Positions 18,476-27,205 are shown, counted from the stretch's first letter. The stretch: DNA of 64,000 nucleotides from Oscillospiraceae bacterium (GCA_009780435.1 WRAB01000003.1:62001-126000); one strand, 5' to 3'. The notes: generated by a model not told the origin, from the sequence alone. Made by a program: numbers and translations.

Positions 18476-18503
18476 CCCCGCAATCCTCCGATTGCGGGGT
18501 TTT
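18476..18503 (+). terminator. terminator or attenuator after khpA
   Basis: CCCCGCAAT / ATTGCGGGG with a 6-base loop is followed by TTTT. It lies 9 bases after the khpA stop and inside the operon, so it may reduce read-through into rimM-trmD. Confidence 0.75.
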
Positions 18504-18596
18504 GCCTTATTGGGGAAAAAGTCGCACACTGGTCCGCACTCGTCGGCGAAAAAACTGTTCGGTGTAGCCGAAAAGGACGATAAGGATACTACAACC

Positions 18597-19091
18597 ATGA
18601 CAAAAGACTATCTGGAAGCCGGAAAAATCGTAAACACCCACGGAGTCCGGGGTGAGGTGAAAATCCAGCCCTGGGCGGATTCCGCCGAGTTTTTGCAGGA
18701 GTTCGACACCCTGTATATGGACGGCGCACCCGTAAAACTCCTCTCCTCCCGCATTCACAAACAGAGCCTAATCGCAGTTTTGGAGGGCGTGACGGATATC
18801 AGCGGCGCTATGGCTTTGAAGAATAAGCTGGTCTATATCCGCCGGGCAGACGTGGATTTGCCCCCCGGCCACTTTTTCATCCAGGATATCTTGGGCCTGC
18901 CGGCAATCGACGAGGCGGACACCGCCGTCGGCACCCTCAAAGAAGTCCTTCCCCTCCCGGGCGGTGAGGTCTATGTGATCCAAAGAGCTGACGGCGCCGG
19001 GGAGTCTCTGGTCCCCAACCGCCCGGAGTTCGTCCTGGAAAAGAATCTGGATGAGGGGTTTATCCGAGTGCGCCTAATTGAGGGCATGTAG
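18597..19091 (+). CDS. rimM: 16S rRNA processing protein RimM
   Basis: This 164-residue maturation factor helps assemble the 30S head around S19. Residues 6-20 (LEAGKIVNTHGVRGE) are the RimM N-terminal signature, and a PRC-barrel domain with LPGGEVYVIQ follows. The frame is open to 18492, but the ATG at 18597 has AAGGA upstream and matches the family start. The trmD start lies 1 base after its stop. Confidence 0.95.
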   Translation: MTKDYLEAGKIVNTHGVRGEVKIQPWADSAEFLQEFDTLYMDGAPVKLLSSRIHKQSLIAVLEGVTDISGAMALKNKLVYIRRADVDLPPGHFFIQDILGLPAIDEADTAVGTLKEVLPLPGGEVYVIQRADGAGESLVPNRPEFVLEKNLDEGFIRVRLIEGM

Positions 19092-19092
19092 C

Positions 19093-20277
19093 ATGGAATT
19101 TGATATCCTCACCCTCTTTCCCCAGATGTTTGACGCCCCCCTGGGGGACAGCATCATCGGCCGGGCCCAGAGCAAGAAACTGATCACCGTCCGCTGTCAT
19201 CAGATTCGGGATTTTACGACCAACAGGCAAAATCAGGTGGACGACTATCCCTACGGCGGCGGGTCCGGCTGTGTCATGCAAGCGCAGCCCCTCTACGACT
19301 GTTGGAAACACGCAAACTCACTGGGCGGCCCCGCCCGTACAATTTATCTCTCCCCCCGAGGGAAGACGTTCACCCAGGCAGACGCCGTCCGTCTGGCAGC
19401 GGACTATGATCGGCTGATCCTCATCTGCGGCCACTATGAGGGCGTGGATCAGCGGCTCATCGACGCCGTAGTCGATGAAGAGATATCCCTGGGGGACTTC
19501 GTCCTCACCGGCGGCGAGATTCCCGCTATGGCCTTAGCTGACGCCGTGGCACGTCTCATACCCGGCGTGCTGGCCGACACCGTCTGCTTCACCGAAGAGA
19601 GCCATTGGAGCGGGCTCCTGGAATACCCCCACTACTCCCGCCCGGAGATCTGGGAGGGGCGGCGGGTACCGGATGTTTTACAGTCCGGCGACCACGGCGC
19701 CGTAGAGCGATGGCGGAAAAAACAGTCCTTTCTTATCACGTTGCAAAAACGCCCCGACATGTTCGCACGATTGCTCTTCACCAAGGCGGATTTAAAGCTC
19801 CTGGGCGAACTGCGAGACGAGGCGGATGACCCGGCTGTCCGTAACGCCCTGGCGCGGCTCCACACAGGCCGGATCACGGTGCGGCGAACCACCAAACGGG
19901 ATTTGAAGGGCTTTGAGACCATGTATCAAACCCTGGGCCTCTCCCCCGCCGCCGCAATCGATCATATTACAACGTTGGATGCCGAAGGCATCACTTGTTT
20001 CTCCATCTACGCCGATGATCACGGCTTCTGCGGCCACTGCGCCTATGACGTGGATGGTGATACGGCGTTCCTCCGGCCAACCATCCTGCCCCACGCCCGC
20101 GACAAAGGGATTGACACTTTCGCCGTCGCCCACGTGTTGGATCACCTGTTCGCAGGGACCGCCACGAAGACTTGCGTTATCTCAGATGATCTACCCAGTG
20201 ACGTAGCGCAACGGCTCGGCGTTGTACGCACCGCAAACGAGTCCTATATTCTGGCTAAGAAAAACTGGAGGAAATAA
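19093..20277 (+). CDS. trmD: tRNA (guanine37-N1)-methyltransferase TrmD with C-terminal GNAT-like domain
   Basis: Residues 1 to about 230 are a complete TrmD: FDILTLFPQMFD, YLSPRGKTF, ICGHYEGVDQR and GDFVLTGGEIPAM, the knot residues that bind AdoMet and tRNA. TrmD makes m1G37 in tRNAs that read CNN codons, including the tRNA-Leu(GAG) encoded here. Typical TrmD has about 240 residues; this one has 394. The extra part (about 261-394, from RITVRRTTKRDLKGF) has the strand-helix pattern of a GNAT acetyltransferase, with DDHGFCGHCAYDVDGDTAFLRPTI-type core (split here in two) and a following HARDKGI segment in the acetyl-CoA loop position. The GNAT assignment is an inference from pattern. ATG at 19093 is chosen over an upstream TTG. 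Confidence 0.93.
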   Translation: MEFDILTLFPQMFDAPLGDSIIGRAQSKKLITVRCHQIRDFTTNRQNQVDDYPYGGGSGCVMQAQPLYDCWKHANSLGGPARTIYLSPRGKTFTQADAVRLAADYDRLILICGHYEGVDQRLIDAVVDEEISLGDFVLTGGEIPAMALADAVARLIPGVLADTVCFTEESHWSGLLEYPHYSRPEIWEGRRVPDVLQSGDHGAVERWRKKQSFLITLQKRPDMFARLLFTKADLKLLGELRDEADDPAVRNALARLHTGRITVRRTTKRDLKGFETMYQTLGLSPAAAIDHITTLDAEGITCFSIYADDHGFCGHCAYDVDGDTAFLRPTILPHARDKGIDTFAVAHVLDHLFAGTATKTCVISDDLPSDVAQRLGVVRTANESYILAKKNWRK

Positions 20278-20387
20278 AATATAGTATGATGTTTTGCATT
20301 TTCAACAAGAACATCTGTCTTCCAGGGCAATACATCCCCAATTTTGCACAGCAATTTCCTAATAGTTTACCGTGCAAAAGTTTTTCC

Positions 20388-20417
20388 TTGACGGCAATGC
20401 CTCTCATGGGATATAAT
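20388..20417 (+). promoter_or_regulatory. promoter of the ABC importer operon
   Basis: TTGACG (20388-20393) and TATAAT (20412-20417) have an 18-base spacer. This lies 38 bases before the first gene; no T-box or other riboswitch was recognised in the 176-base leader region. Confidence 0.7.
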
Positions 20418-20454
20418 TGCCTTTAAAATCTTATATTGCGGGGGTATTGGAACA

Positions 20455-21432
20455 ATGAAAAAGATGAAAAAATTACTCGCCTTATTGCTGAGCGTAGCCC
20501 TGATCATCGGATTTACCGCCTGCGGTAACGGCGGCCCGGCGGGCGCCGTTGACGAACCCCAGATCGGCATCATCCAGCTGATGGAGCACCCGGCCTTAGA
20601 TGCGGCCCGGGAGGGCTTTATGGCCGCCTTGGAATCCGAGGGGATTGCCGCGGAGTACGACTATCAGAACGCCCAGGGAGATGCGACCACCCTATCCACC
20701 ATCGCCCAGCGGTTTGTCAACAATGACGTGGATTTGATCCTGGCTATCGCCACGGGGAGCGCCCAGGCCGTGGCCGCGGAGACCCAAGAGATTCCCATCG
20801 TGGGCACCGCCATCACCGACTACGAAGTGGCCCGGCTGGTGGACTCAAACGAATCCCCCGGCGGCAACGTCACCGGCGCATCGGATATGAACCCCATTGA
20901 GGCCCAGATCGCCTTGATCCAAGAGTTTATGCCTGAAATCGGAACGCTCGGCATTGTCTTTTCTTCAAATGAACCAAACTCCGTCATCCAGGCGGAGATT
21001 GCCCAGGCCGTCGCCGAGTCCTTGGGGATGACCGTGGTAATCGGCACGGTGACTAACGTCAATGACGTGCAACAGGTCACCACCTCCGTTGCCAACCAAG
21101 TGGATGCCATCTATATTCCCACGGACAACACCTATGCCAACGCCATGAGCTTGGTAGCCCAGATCAGTATGGAGACCGGCACCCCCATCTTCGGTGCAGA
21201 GCCGAATATGGTCATGGGCGGCGGGGTCGCCACCTTGGGTATCGACTACTTTGACTTAGGTTTCCAGTCCGGCCTCATGGCGGCGCAGATTCTACGGGGC
21301 GAGACAGAGCCCGCCACCATGCCCATCCAGTGGGCGGAGACCTATACTTACACTGTCAACAGCTACATGGTAGAGGCACTGGGAATCACTGTACCGGAGC
21401 GGCTCTTGGAGTTTATCCGTTTCTCTGACTAA
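20455..21432 (+). CDS. ABC transporter substrate-binding lipoprotein (TrpX/PF04392 type)
   Basis: A 325-residue exported lipoprotein. The signal peptide MKKMKKLLALLLSVALI ends in the lipobox FTAC, so Cys would be lipidated by Lgt. The mature part has the ABC_sub_bind pattern: IGIIQLMEHPALDAAREGF, YDYQNAQGD, and VDAIYIPTDNT. Family members bind small amino acids or aromatic compounds; in streptococci the set is called TrpXYZ. The real ligand cannot be read from sequence. The permease and ATPase follow. Confidence 0.9.
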   Translation: MKKMKKLLALLLSVALIIGFTACGNGGPAGAVDEPQIGIIQLMEHPALDAAREGFMAALESEGIAAEYDYQNAQGDATTLSTIAQRFVNNDVDLILAIATGSAQAVAAETQEIPIVGTAITDYEVARLVDSNESPGGNVTGASDMNPIEAQIALIQEFMPEIGTLGIVFSSNEPNSVIQAEIAQAVAESLGMTVVIGTVTNVNDVQQVTTSVANQVDAIYIPTDNTYANAMSLVAQISMETGTPIFGAEPNMVMGGGVATLGIDYFDLGFQSGLMAAQILRGETEPATMPIQWAETYTYTVNSYMVEALGITVPERLLEFIRFSD

Positions 21433-21446
21433 AAAAGCTATTTTCT

Positions 21447-21479
21447 GTGTTTTCCCCCGCCGACGGCAGGGGAAAACAC
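21447..21479 (+). repeat. dispersed hairpin element, copy 1
   Basis: GTGTTTTCCCC / GGGGAAAACAC arms with an inner GCC-GAC-GGC stem. It lies between the substrate-binding gene and the permease, ending 36 bases before the permease ATG. The left flank TTTTCTGTG is shared with copies near 62.6 kb. It can act as an attenuator that leaves the binding protein more abundant than the membrane parts. Confidence 0.7.
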
Positions 21480-21515
21480 GGGGTTATCGCTTTTGGCGAA
21501 AGGACTTGATTATTT

Positions 21516-22418
21516 ATGTTAGCGCTTTTTCAGGGTTCCGTTTCCCTGGGACTACTCTGGGCCGTGATGACCATCGGTGTCTTCCTCACGTTCCGTATCC
21601 TCTCCACCCCTGACCTGTCTGTGGAGGGTACTATCATATTGGGTGCCGCCACAGCCGCACGGATCATTTCGGAGGGCGGGGACCCCTTTTTTGCCACCTT
21701 CCTGGCCATCCTTGCGGGCTGTCTCGGCGGTCTTGTGACGGGAGTTCTCCATACGAAATTTAAAATCCCTGCCATCTTGGCCGGGATTTTAACCATGATT
21801 GGTTCCTATTCCATTGTGATTCGTATTTTGGGTGCCTCCAATGTGTCCCTTCTGCGCCTGACCACGGTCTTCACATTCCTGCAGGATATGGGTCTGTCCA
21901 ACCGAAATGCTGTCATCGTCTTTGGCCTTGTCGTTGTGGCGGCCTCCGGTGCGCTCCTATACTGCTTCCTCGGCACAGAGCTGGGTAGCGCCGTCCGGGC
22001 CACGGGGAGCAACCGGAATATGGCCCGGGCCCAAGGGATTAATACGGACACTACGACGATCCTCTGCCTCATGATCTCCAACGGTCTAGTGGCGCTGACC
22101 GGGGCATTGGTGGCCCAGAATCAAGGCTTCGCCTCTGTGGACATGGGGATGGGTACCATTGTCATCGGCCTTGCCTCCTTGATTATTGCGGAAGTTCTCT
22201 TCCCCGTCCGTAACGTTTGGAGCCGTCTCATCACCTTGGCGGCGGGAGCTGTGCTCTATCGGCTCATCATCGCCGTTGTGCTGGAATTGGGCATGGCGCC
22301 GACAGATCTCAGACTGTTTACAGCCATCACCGTAGCGCTCGCCCTGACCCTCCCTCTCATTCGGGACAAGTTCTCCAAAATGGGTTCTCACGGAAAGGGA
22401 GGATCAAAAGATGCTTGA
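21516..22418 (+). CDS. ABC transporter permease (TrpY type)
   Basis: This 300-residue integral membrane protein has about eight hydrophobic segments and belongs to the branched-chain/ribose-type permeases used with PF04392 binding proteins. SVEGTIILGAATAARI and GTELGSAVRATGSNRNMARAQ (the cytoplasmic coupling loop) are visible. It starts with ATG after AAAGGA and overlaps the ATPase gene by 8 bases. Confidence 0.9.
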   Translation: MLALFQGSVSLGLLWAVMTIGVFLTFRILSTPDLSVEGTIILGAATAARIISEGGDPFFATFLAILAGCLGGLVTGVLHTKFKIPAILAGILTMIGSYSIVIRILGASNVSLLRLTTVFTFLQDMGLSNRNAVIVFGLVVVAASGALLYCFLGTELGSAVRATGSNRNMARAQGINTDTTTILCLMISNGLVALTGALVAQNQGFASVDMGMGTIVIGLASLIIAEVLFPVRNVWSRLITLAAGAVLYRLIIAVVLELGMAPTDLRLFTAITVALALTLPLIRDKFSKMGSHGKGGSKDA

Positions 22419-23205
22419 CATAAAAAATCTGCACAAAACGTTTAATATTGGCACACCAATTGAAAATCATGTGCTCAAAGGTGTCTCTCTCCGTCTTGCG
22501 CCTGGAGATTATGTCACCTTAATCGGCGGCAACGGGGCTGGAAAGAGTACCCTGCTCAACAGTGTAGCGGGTACGTTTTTCCCTGACGAGGGCAGCATCA
22601 CTATTGACGGCATCGACGTGACCAGCCTGCCGGAGCATAAGCGGGCCGCCTATTTGGGCCGGGTGTTCCAGGACCCCATGATGGGCACTGCCACCACCAT
22701 GTCTATTGATGAAAATCTGGCCCTGGCTTATCGCCGTTCCAAACGGCGCACCCTCCGCTGGGGGGTGACAAACAAGGAGCGGGCTCGATACAGAGAGCTC
22801 CTCGCCAACTTGGAGTTGGGGCTGGAGCACCGGATGTCCGACAAGCTCGGCCTCCTCTCTGGCGGCCAGCGACAGGCCTTGACCCTGCTCATGGCCACAC
22901 TCACCCAGCCAAAGGTACTCCTGTTAGACGAGCACACGGCGGCCTTAGACCCCAAGACGGCCCCAAAAGTCCTGGAGATCGGTGACCGGCTCATCGCCCA
23001 GCACAATCTGACCACCATGATGGTCACCCACAACATGAAAAACGCCATCCAGCACGGCAACCGCCTCATTATGATGAGCGGCGGACGGATCGTGTTAGAC
23101 ATCGCCGGCGAGGAGAAAAAACGGCTCACAGTGGAGGATTTGATCGCCAAATTCAGCCAGGCCAGCGGCGAAGAGTTCGCGGGAGATCAGGCGCTGTTGG
23201 GCTAG
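22411..23205 (+). CDS. ABC transporter ATP-binding protein (TrpZ type)
   Basis: The 264-residue ATPase energises the importer. Walker A is GGNGAGKST (about residue 38), the signature is LSGGQRQALTLL, Walker B is VLLLDEHTAALD, and the switch His is MVTHNM. The start is in the end of the permease gene, with GGGAGG upstream. It closes the three-gene operon; a stem-loop follows the stop. Confidence 0.94.
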   Translation: MLDIKNLHKTFNIGTPIENHVLKGVSLRLAPGDYVTLIGGNGAGKSTLLNSVAGTFFPDEGSITIDGIDVTSLPEHKRAAYLGRVFQDPMMGTATTMSIDENLALAYRRSKRRTLRWGVTNKERARYRELLANLELGLEHRMSDKLGLLSGGQRQALTLLMATLTQPKVLLLDEHTAALDPKTAPKVLEIGDRLIAQHNLTTMMVTHNMKNAIQHGNRLIMMSGGRIVLDIAGEEKKRLTVEDLIAKFSQASGEEFAGDQALLG

Positions 23206-23230
23206 GCGCAAATATGGATGAATCGACCAA

Positions 23231-23258
23231 CCGGGGCCGACTTACACGTCAGCCCCGG
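23231..23258. terminator. stem-loop after the ABC operon
   Basis: CCGGGGC and GCCCCGG plus an inner GAC/GTC pair, followed on the plus strand by TCTCTTTT. It overlaps the end of the opposing tiny ORF and can stop transcription from both sides. Confidence 0.65.
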
Positions 23259-23349
23259 TCTCTTTTGCGCTTCTTTTTCTGCTCTCCATTACATAGTCCC
23301 AGGTCAGGCCGATGGCGATATATGCGACTAGTGCGCCAATTGCCAGCAT
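23242..23349 (-). CDS. 35-residue single-span membrane peptide, unknown
   Basis: The peptide is MLAIGALVAYIAIG followed by LTWDYVMESRKRS and a polar end. It has one membrane helix (residues 2-17) and a basic cytoplasmic tail. Its ATG directly follows the TAA of the upstream small ORF with no gap, suggesting translational coupling. No function is recognised. Confidence 0.5.
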   Translation of the reverse strand: MLAIGALVAYIAIGLTWDYVMESRKRSAKETGADV

Positions 23350-23478
23350 TTACACCACCCCCCAAGCCCGCAGATCATCTCTGGCCTCCTGCTCCGTGTC
23401 TGCGGAGAACAGAAACCTCCCGTTTTGATCGTACACCTCTACGTGACCCTTTACCCTTGTGATTTCAACTGTCTGCAT
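23350..23478 (-). CDS. 42-residue hypothetical protein
   Basis: The likely start is the ATG at 23478, preceded by GAGGAGC. The product has two visible parts: a beta-type stretch (HVEVYDQNGRFLFSAD) and a short helix (TEQEARDDLRAWGVV). It resembles small hypothetical proteins seen in Oscillospiraceae, but I do not know a function. It is coupled to the 35-residue membrane peptide downstream. Confidence 0.55.
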   Translation of the reverse strand: MQTVEITRVKGHVEVYDQNGRFLFSADTEQEARDDLRAWGVV

Positions 23479-23513
23479 TGTGCCAGCTCCTCTCTGTTCT
23501 TCTTGAAACCAGT

Positions 23514-23557
23514 ATACCTCCTGGACTGTCCCATAATCGGTACAGTCCAGGAGGTAT
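23514..23557. promoter_or_regulatory. 16-bp perfect inverted repeat
   Basis: ATACCTCCTGGACTGT (23514-23529) and its exact complement (23542-23557) flank 12 bases. It lies between the gltX stop and the 42-residue ORF. On the minus strand no T-run follows, so it is not a simple terminator; an operator or RNA switch is possible. One arm contains AGGAGGT. Confidence 0.5.
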
Positions 23558-23655
23558 TTGAAGGAAATACATGGAGTTGGTGTGATGGGGACCGGTGTGT
23601 GTGAATACCCCACAGGCACCCCTTCCGGTTGATTTTTCTAACTACTATTCCCTCT

Positions 23656-25131
23656 CTACGCCCCCAATTTCTCCCGGCCAAACCGGAGCCGCTTTAGGGT
23701 CTCTTTCCGGCCCAGGATGGCGCAGAGTTCCACGGCACCGCCGGGAGTCACCAGTTTGCCCGCCACGGCGATTCGCACGGGCCACATGAGGGTGGCGTTC
23801 TTGACCTCTAACGATTGCGCCAGGGAAATCAGTGTCTCATGGATTGCCTCCCGGTTCCAATGGGCCATGCCCTCCAGTGCGGGGATGGCGGCATCCAGCA
23901 TCTGCTTGGAGATGTCCTCATCTGTCTTGCTCTTTTTGTTTACGTATAGCTCTGTGCCGTAGTCCGGCAGGGCGTCGAGAAAATCTACTTTCTCTGGGAT
24001 ATCCAGCAAGGTCTCGCACCGCTGTTGCAGGACTTCTGCGATTGCCCTCGTATCATAGGCCTCGCTTTTCACCGTCTCCCGGATATAGGGCAGGGCCAGT
24101 TCATGGAACGCCGCCGGCTCCATGGCCCGGATATAGGCGCTGTTGAAGTGTTTCAGCTTGTCCATATCAAAAATCGCCGGACTTTTGGAGATGCCCTTGA
24201 TATCAAAGACACGGGTCAACGCCCCCAGGGAGAACATCTCCTCCTCCCCGCCGGGACTCCAGCCCAGGAGGGCCACGTAGTTGAGCACTGCATCCGTGAG
24301 GTATCCCATAGCGATCAAATCCTCATAAGACGGATCCCCGTGGCGCTTGCTCATCTTATGGGTGGCATCCCGCATGACGGGTGCGCAGTGGACATACACC
24401 GGCACATCCCAGCCGAAGGCCTTGTAGAGCAGATTGTACTTGGGCGTACTGCTGAGATACTCAGATCCCCGCACCACATGGGTAATCCCCATGAGGTGGT
24501 CGTCGATGACGTTGGCGAAGTTATAGGTGGGTAGTCCGTCGGTCTTCATGAGAACGCCGTCATCCAGATCGGCGTTGTCCACGGTGATCTCGCCGAATAC
24601 CACGTCGGAGAAGCTGGTAGTCCCCGCCGGAATCCGCTGGCGTATCACGTAGGGCTCTCCGGCCTCCAGTTTCGCTTGGATTTCCTCTTGAGAGAGCCGC
24701 CCGCAGCGGCCATCGTACTTGGCAACGGCCTTTTCGTCGCTCTCTTCCTCGTCCCGCTTGCCGCAGAAACAGCGGTATCCCCCGCCCCGCTCCAGGAGCA
24801 GATTGGCATACCCGGCGTAGATATCCCGCCGCTGGCTCTGGATATACGGCCCCACAGGCCCGCCAATATCCGGCCCCTCGTCGTGGATCAGGCCGCAGTC
24901 GGCCAGGGTCTTGTAGATGGCCGCCTCGGCACCCTCTACTTGGCGGTTTTGATCCGTATCCTCAATCCGCAGGAGGTATTTTCCGTTTTGCCCCTTGGCG
25001 ATCAGATAAGCGTACAGCGCCGTGCGGAGGTTGCCCACGTGCATATAGCCCGTAGGGCTGGGTGCGAATCTGGTGCGCACCTGGCCGGTGGGGATTTGGG
25101 ATTCTAGTTGTGTGAGTTGTGTGTTGTGCAT
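23656..25131 (-). CDS. gltX: glutamyl-tRNA synthetase
   Basis: GltX charges tRNA-Glu (and often tRNA-Gln in organisms without GlnRS). The 491 residues show the class I motif PSPTGYMHVGNLRTALYA (HIGH equivalent), ending of the catalytic domain with KMSKRHGD near 260, and an alpha-helical anticodon-binding C-terminal half. CAGGAGGAAC precedes the ATG. It appears monocistronic on the minus strand; a 10-bp inverted repeat lies in its upstream region. Confidence 0.96.
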   Translation of the reverse strand: MHNTQLTQLESQIPTGQVRTRFAPSPTGYMHVGNLRTALYAYLIAKGQNGKYLLRIEDTDQNRQVEGAEAAIYKTLADCGLIHDEGPDIGGPVGPYIQSQRRDIYAGYANLLLERGGGYRCFCGKRDEEESDEKAVAKYDGRCGRLSQEEIQAKLEAGEPYVIRQRIPAGTTSFSDVVFGEITVDNADLDDGVLMKTDGLPTYNFANVIDDHLMGITHVVRGSEYLSSTPKYNLLYKAFGWDVPVYVHCAPVMRDATHKMSKRHGDPSYEDLIAMGYLTDAVLNYVALLGWSPGGEEEMFSLGALTRVFDIKGISKSPAIFDMDKLKHFNSAYIRAMEPAAFHELALPYIRETVKSEAYDTRAIAEVLQQRCETLLDIPEKVDFLDALPDYGTELYVNKKSKTDEDISKQMLDAAIPALEGMAHWNREAIHETLISLAQSLEVKNATLMWPVRIAVAGKLVTPGGAVELCAILGRKETLKRLRFGREKLGA

Positions 25132-25187
25132 GGTGTGTGTTCCTCCTGTGGGTTTTGGTTTTTATTGCACAAAATTGTCGTTTTAGT

Positions 25188-25212
25188 AAAGTGCAACAGA
25201 GCGTTGCACTTT
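25188..25212. promoter_or_regulatory. inverted repeat upstream of gltX
   Basis: AAAGTGCAAC (25188-25197) and GTTGCACTTT (25203-25212) with a 5-base centre. It lies about 60 bases before the gltX start and could be an operator or a leader hairpin. The 226-base gap holds no other recognised feature. Confidence 0.45.
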
Positions 25213-25357
25213 TTACATGGGCGTTATATTCTTTCGCTATGGCAAAAATCAACGCTCTGTTGGCTTTTCTTTGTGCCGACAGTGTTGGCACTCTTGCCTT
25301 AGCTCTTCGGATTGGATTCAAAAGCGTGTCGACACCTCGCCGGTTCTTTAGAAATTT

Positions 25358-26443
25358 CTAAAAAGGAGGGTCTTCCTCCTCGTCCAATTCAGCAAAATCA
25401 GACGTTGAGTACTGTGAGCTAAGTTCAAATTTAAAATTTCCATTAATTATATTCGCCGTGGCACTATAAAATTGGGGTAAAAAATCTGGCATATTGGCTT
25501 TAATCTCTTCATAAAGCTGCGATACTTTTTCTAAGGTTTCCATAGGTATGGGTATTAAATTAGATATGCGTCCATCTAGCTCTAATACTTCATTCGCTGG
25601 CACGGATGTTGCAAATATATTTTTCATTATATCATCTTTTAAATGACTGAATATTACTTCCATATAAACGCTATCAACTAGAGCATTTAGTGTAAAAGTT
25701 TTTTCCCACGTTGGATTCCCATAATAGTCAAAATCACTAATGCCGCACAACTCAGCGATGACCGTTTGAATTTTTTCACGCATTTGATTAATATCAGGTG
25801 GAATTATTTTTGTATTTTTTTGCTCTAATTCTGATTCAAAATTTTTCGATTCATTCATGCTGTTATAAAAATTGCTGCCTTCTATTATGACTTTCTTTCC
25901 GGTAACTTCTCCAAACTCTCGACACAAAAAATCTATTTCTTTCTTAAACCCGTTGTCATCAGACACAAAAATAACTTCATTTTCACCGCTTGTTTTAAAA
26001 TATTCCAAAACAGAAAGCCATATCAAAGTATCCTTTAACCCCTTATCGCTAGCATTTTCAGCAGTAGAAAACGGGGGCGTTTTTCTGTTCGCACGTTCCA
26101 AAACGGTTTCAAAGAGCTCTTTGCTTGCATTGAGTGGAATAAGGCGATTAGAAAAACGTGATTCATATTTACTTTGCATCCCACAGCGCAAATTGCTCAA
26201 AGCTTCATCTTTATCAGGAGCACTAAGCTTTCCCATTACAAATACAAATTCGGAACAAAAATCTTCCATACTTTTAAATCCCATCGCAAAATCACGGCAC
26301 GTTTGCTCTTTTCGCTCATCAACGGATATTTGTGTGACATATACTTGATATTTTTCTTCCAGTTCCTGTAGCAAAGCCTCCATTTGTTTTCCCTTTGCTT
26401 TTATAAAATTTGTATCTAATACTACCGCTATTTGCTCACCCAT
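25358..26443 (-). CDS. PIN-domain protein (DUF4935 type), putative RNase
   Basis: The 361-residue protein begins with a PIN-like fold: IAVVLDTNFIK (first acidic site), a middle acidic patch KGLKDTLIWLSVLEY, and EVIFVSDDNGFKKE (third acidic site). PIN domains are metal-dependent nucleases, often in toxin or defence roles. The C-terminal 170 residues are of unknown type and end in an acidic tail. ATG at 26443 is chosen because GGAGG lies just upstream; a GTG two codons earlier is possible. The gene is clearly AT-richer than its neighbours gltX and nth, suggesting transfer. No antitoxin-like small gene is adjacent. Confidence 0.75.
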   Translation of the reverse strand: MGEQIAVVLDTNFIKAKGKQMEALLQELEEKYQVYVTQISVDERKEQTCRDFAMGFKSMEDFCSEFVFVMGKLSAPDKDEALSNLRCGMQSKYESRFSNRLIPLNASKELFETVLERANRKTPPFSTAENASDKGLKDTLIWLSVLEYFKTSGENEVIFVSDDNGFKKEIDFLCREFGEVTGKKVIIEGSNFYNSMNESKNFESELEQKNTKIIPPDINQMREKIQTVIAELCGISDFDYYGNPTWEKTFTLNALVDSVYMEVIFSHLKDDIMKNIFATSVPANEVLELDGRISNLIPIPMETLEKVSQLYEEIKANMPDFLPQFYSATANIINGNFKFELSSQYSTSDFAELDEEEDPPF

Positions 26444-26511
26444 AGCCACCCTCCTCTAACTTATCGACCATTTAATTAATAAAAATGGCACACACCTCAG
26501 TTCCCCATCCC

Positions 26512-27147
26512 CTACTTCCCCACAAACTGCCGACAATACGGCGCAACCGAGCATATCTCACACTTCGCTTTCCGGGCCGTACATACGGCCCGGCCGTGTA
26601 ACACCAGCCGATGGCAGAAATCGTTGGACTTGTCCGGCGGCAGGATTTTCCGCAGTTCCGTCTCGATCTTCGGGGGATCTTTCGTGTCCACAAGCCCCAT
26701 CCGGTTGGTGATCCGGATACAGTGGGTGTCCACCACGATGGCCCCGGGAACGTTGTAGACATCGCCCAGGATGAGATTGGCCGTCTTCCGGCCCACGCCG
26801 GGGAGTTTCAAGAGATCATCCATATTATCCGGCACTTTGCCGCCGAAATCCGCCAAGAGCATTTGAGAGGCCGCCACAATGTCCCGTGCTTTAGCACGGT
26901 AGAATCCCGTGGAGTGTACCAGCCGTTCCACGTCCTCCACCGGCCCTGCGGCGAAAGCTTCCAGGCTGGGGAACCGGGCAAACAGGGCGGGGGCAATCTG
27001 GTTCACCCGCTCATCGGTGCACTGGGCCGCCAGCCGCACGGTAAAGAGCAGTTCATAGTCTTTTTTATAGTTCAGGCTACAGAGATCGTCCGGATAATCC
27101 TGTTCCAGACAGGCAATAATGGCCAGCGCCCGCTCCTTCTTTCTCAT
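26512..27147 (-). CDS. nth: endonuclease III
   Basis: Nth removes oxidised pyrimidines and cuts the abasic site in base excision repair. The 211-residue protein has the helix-hairpin-helix LPGVGRKTANLIL with the catalytic Lys, the catalytic Asp in VDTHCIR, and the iron-sulphur cluster ligands CxxxxxxCxxCxxxxxC at the C-terminus. ATG at 27147 has AGGAG upstream; the frame opens earlier but without a ribosome site. It is divergent from glyA. Confidence 0.95.
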   Translation of the reverse strand: MRKKERALAIIACLEQDYPDDLCSLNYKKDYELLFTVRLAAQCTDERVNQIAPALFARFPSLEAFAAGPVEDVERLVHSTGFYRAKARDIVAASQMLLADFGGKVPDNMDDLLKLPGVGRKTANLILGDVYNVPGAIVVDTHCIRITNRMGLVDTKDPPKIETELRKILPPDKSNDFCHRLVLHGRAVCTARKAKCEICSVAPYCRQFVGK

Positions 27148-27205
27148 AAAATCACTCCTATCTCGCCAATTGTACCATAATCTCGGAAAGATAACCACTG
27201 ATCCG

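Noticed and set aside
18492-18596. Longer RimM start
   Set aside because: The extra 35 residues do not match the family and overlap the stem-loop after khpA.
24025-24534. Plus-strand ORF opposite gltX
   Set aside because: Antisense shadow with no ribosome site or family match.
25132-25357. T-box or other amino-acid riboswitch before gltX
   Set aside because: No T-box core (AGGGTGGNACCGCG) or specifier structure was found; only a simple inverted repeat is present.
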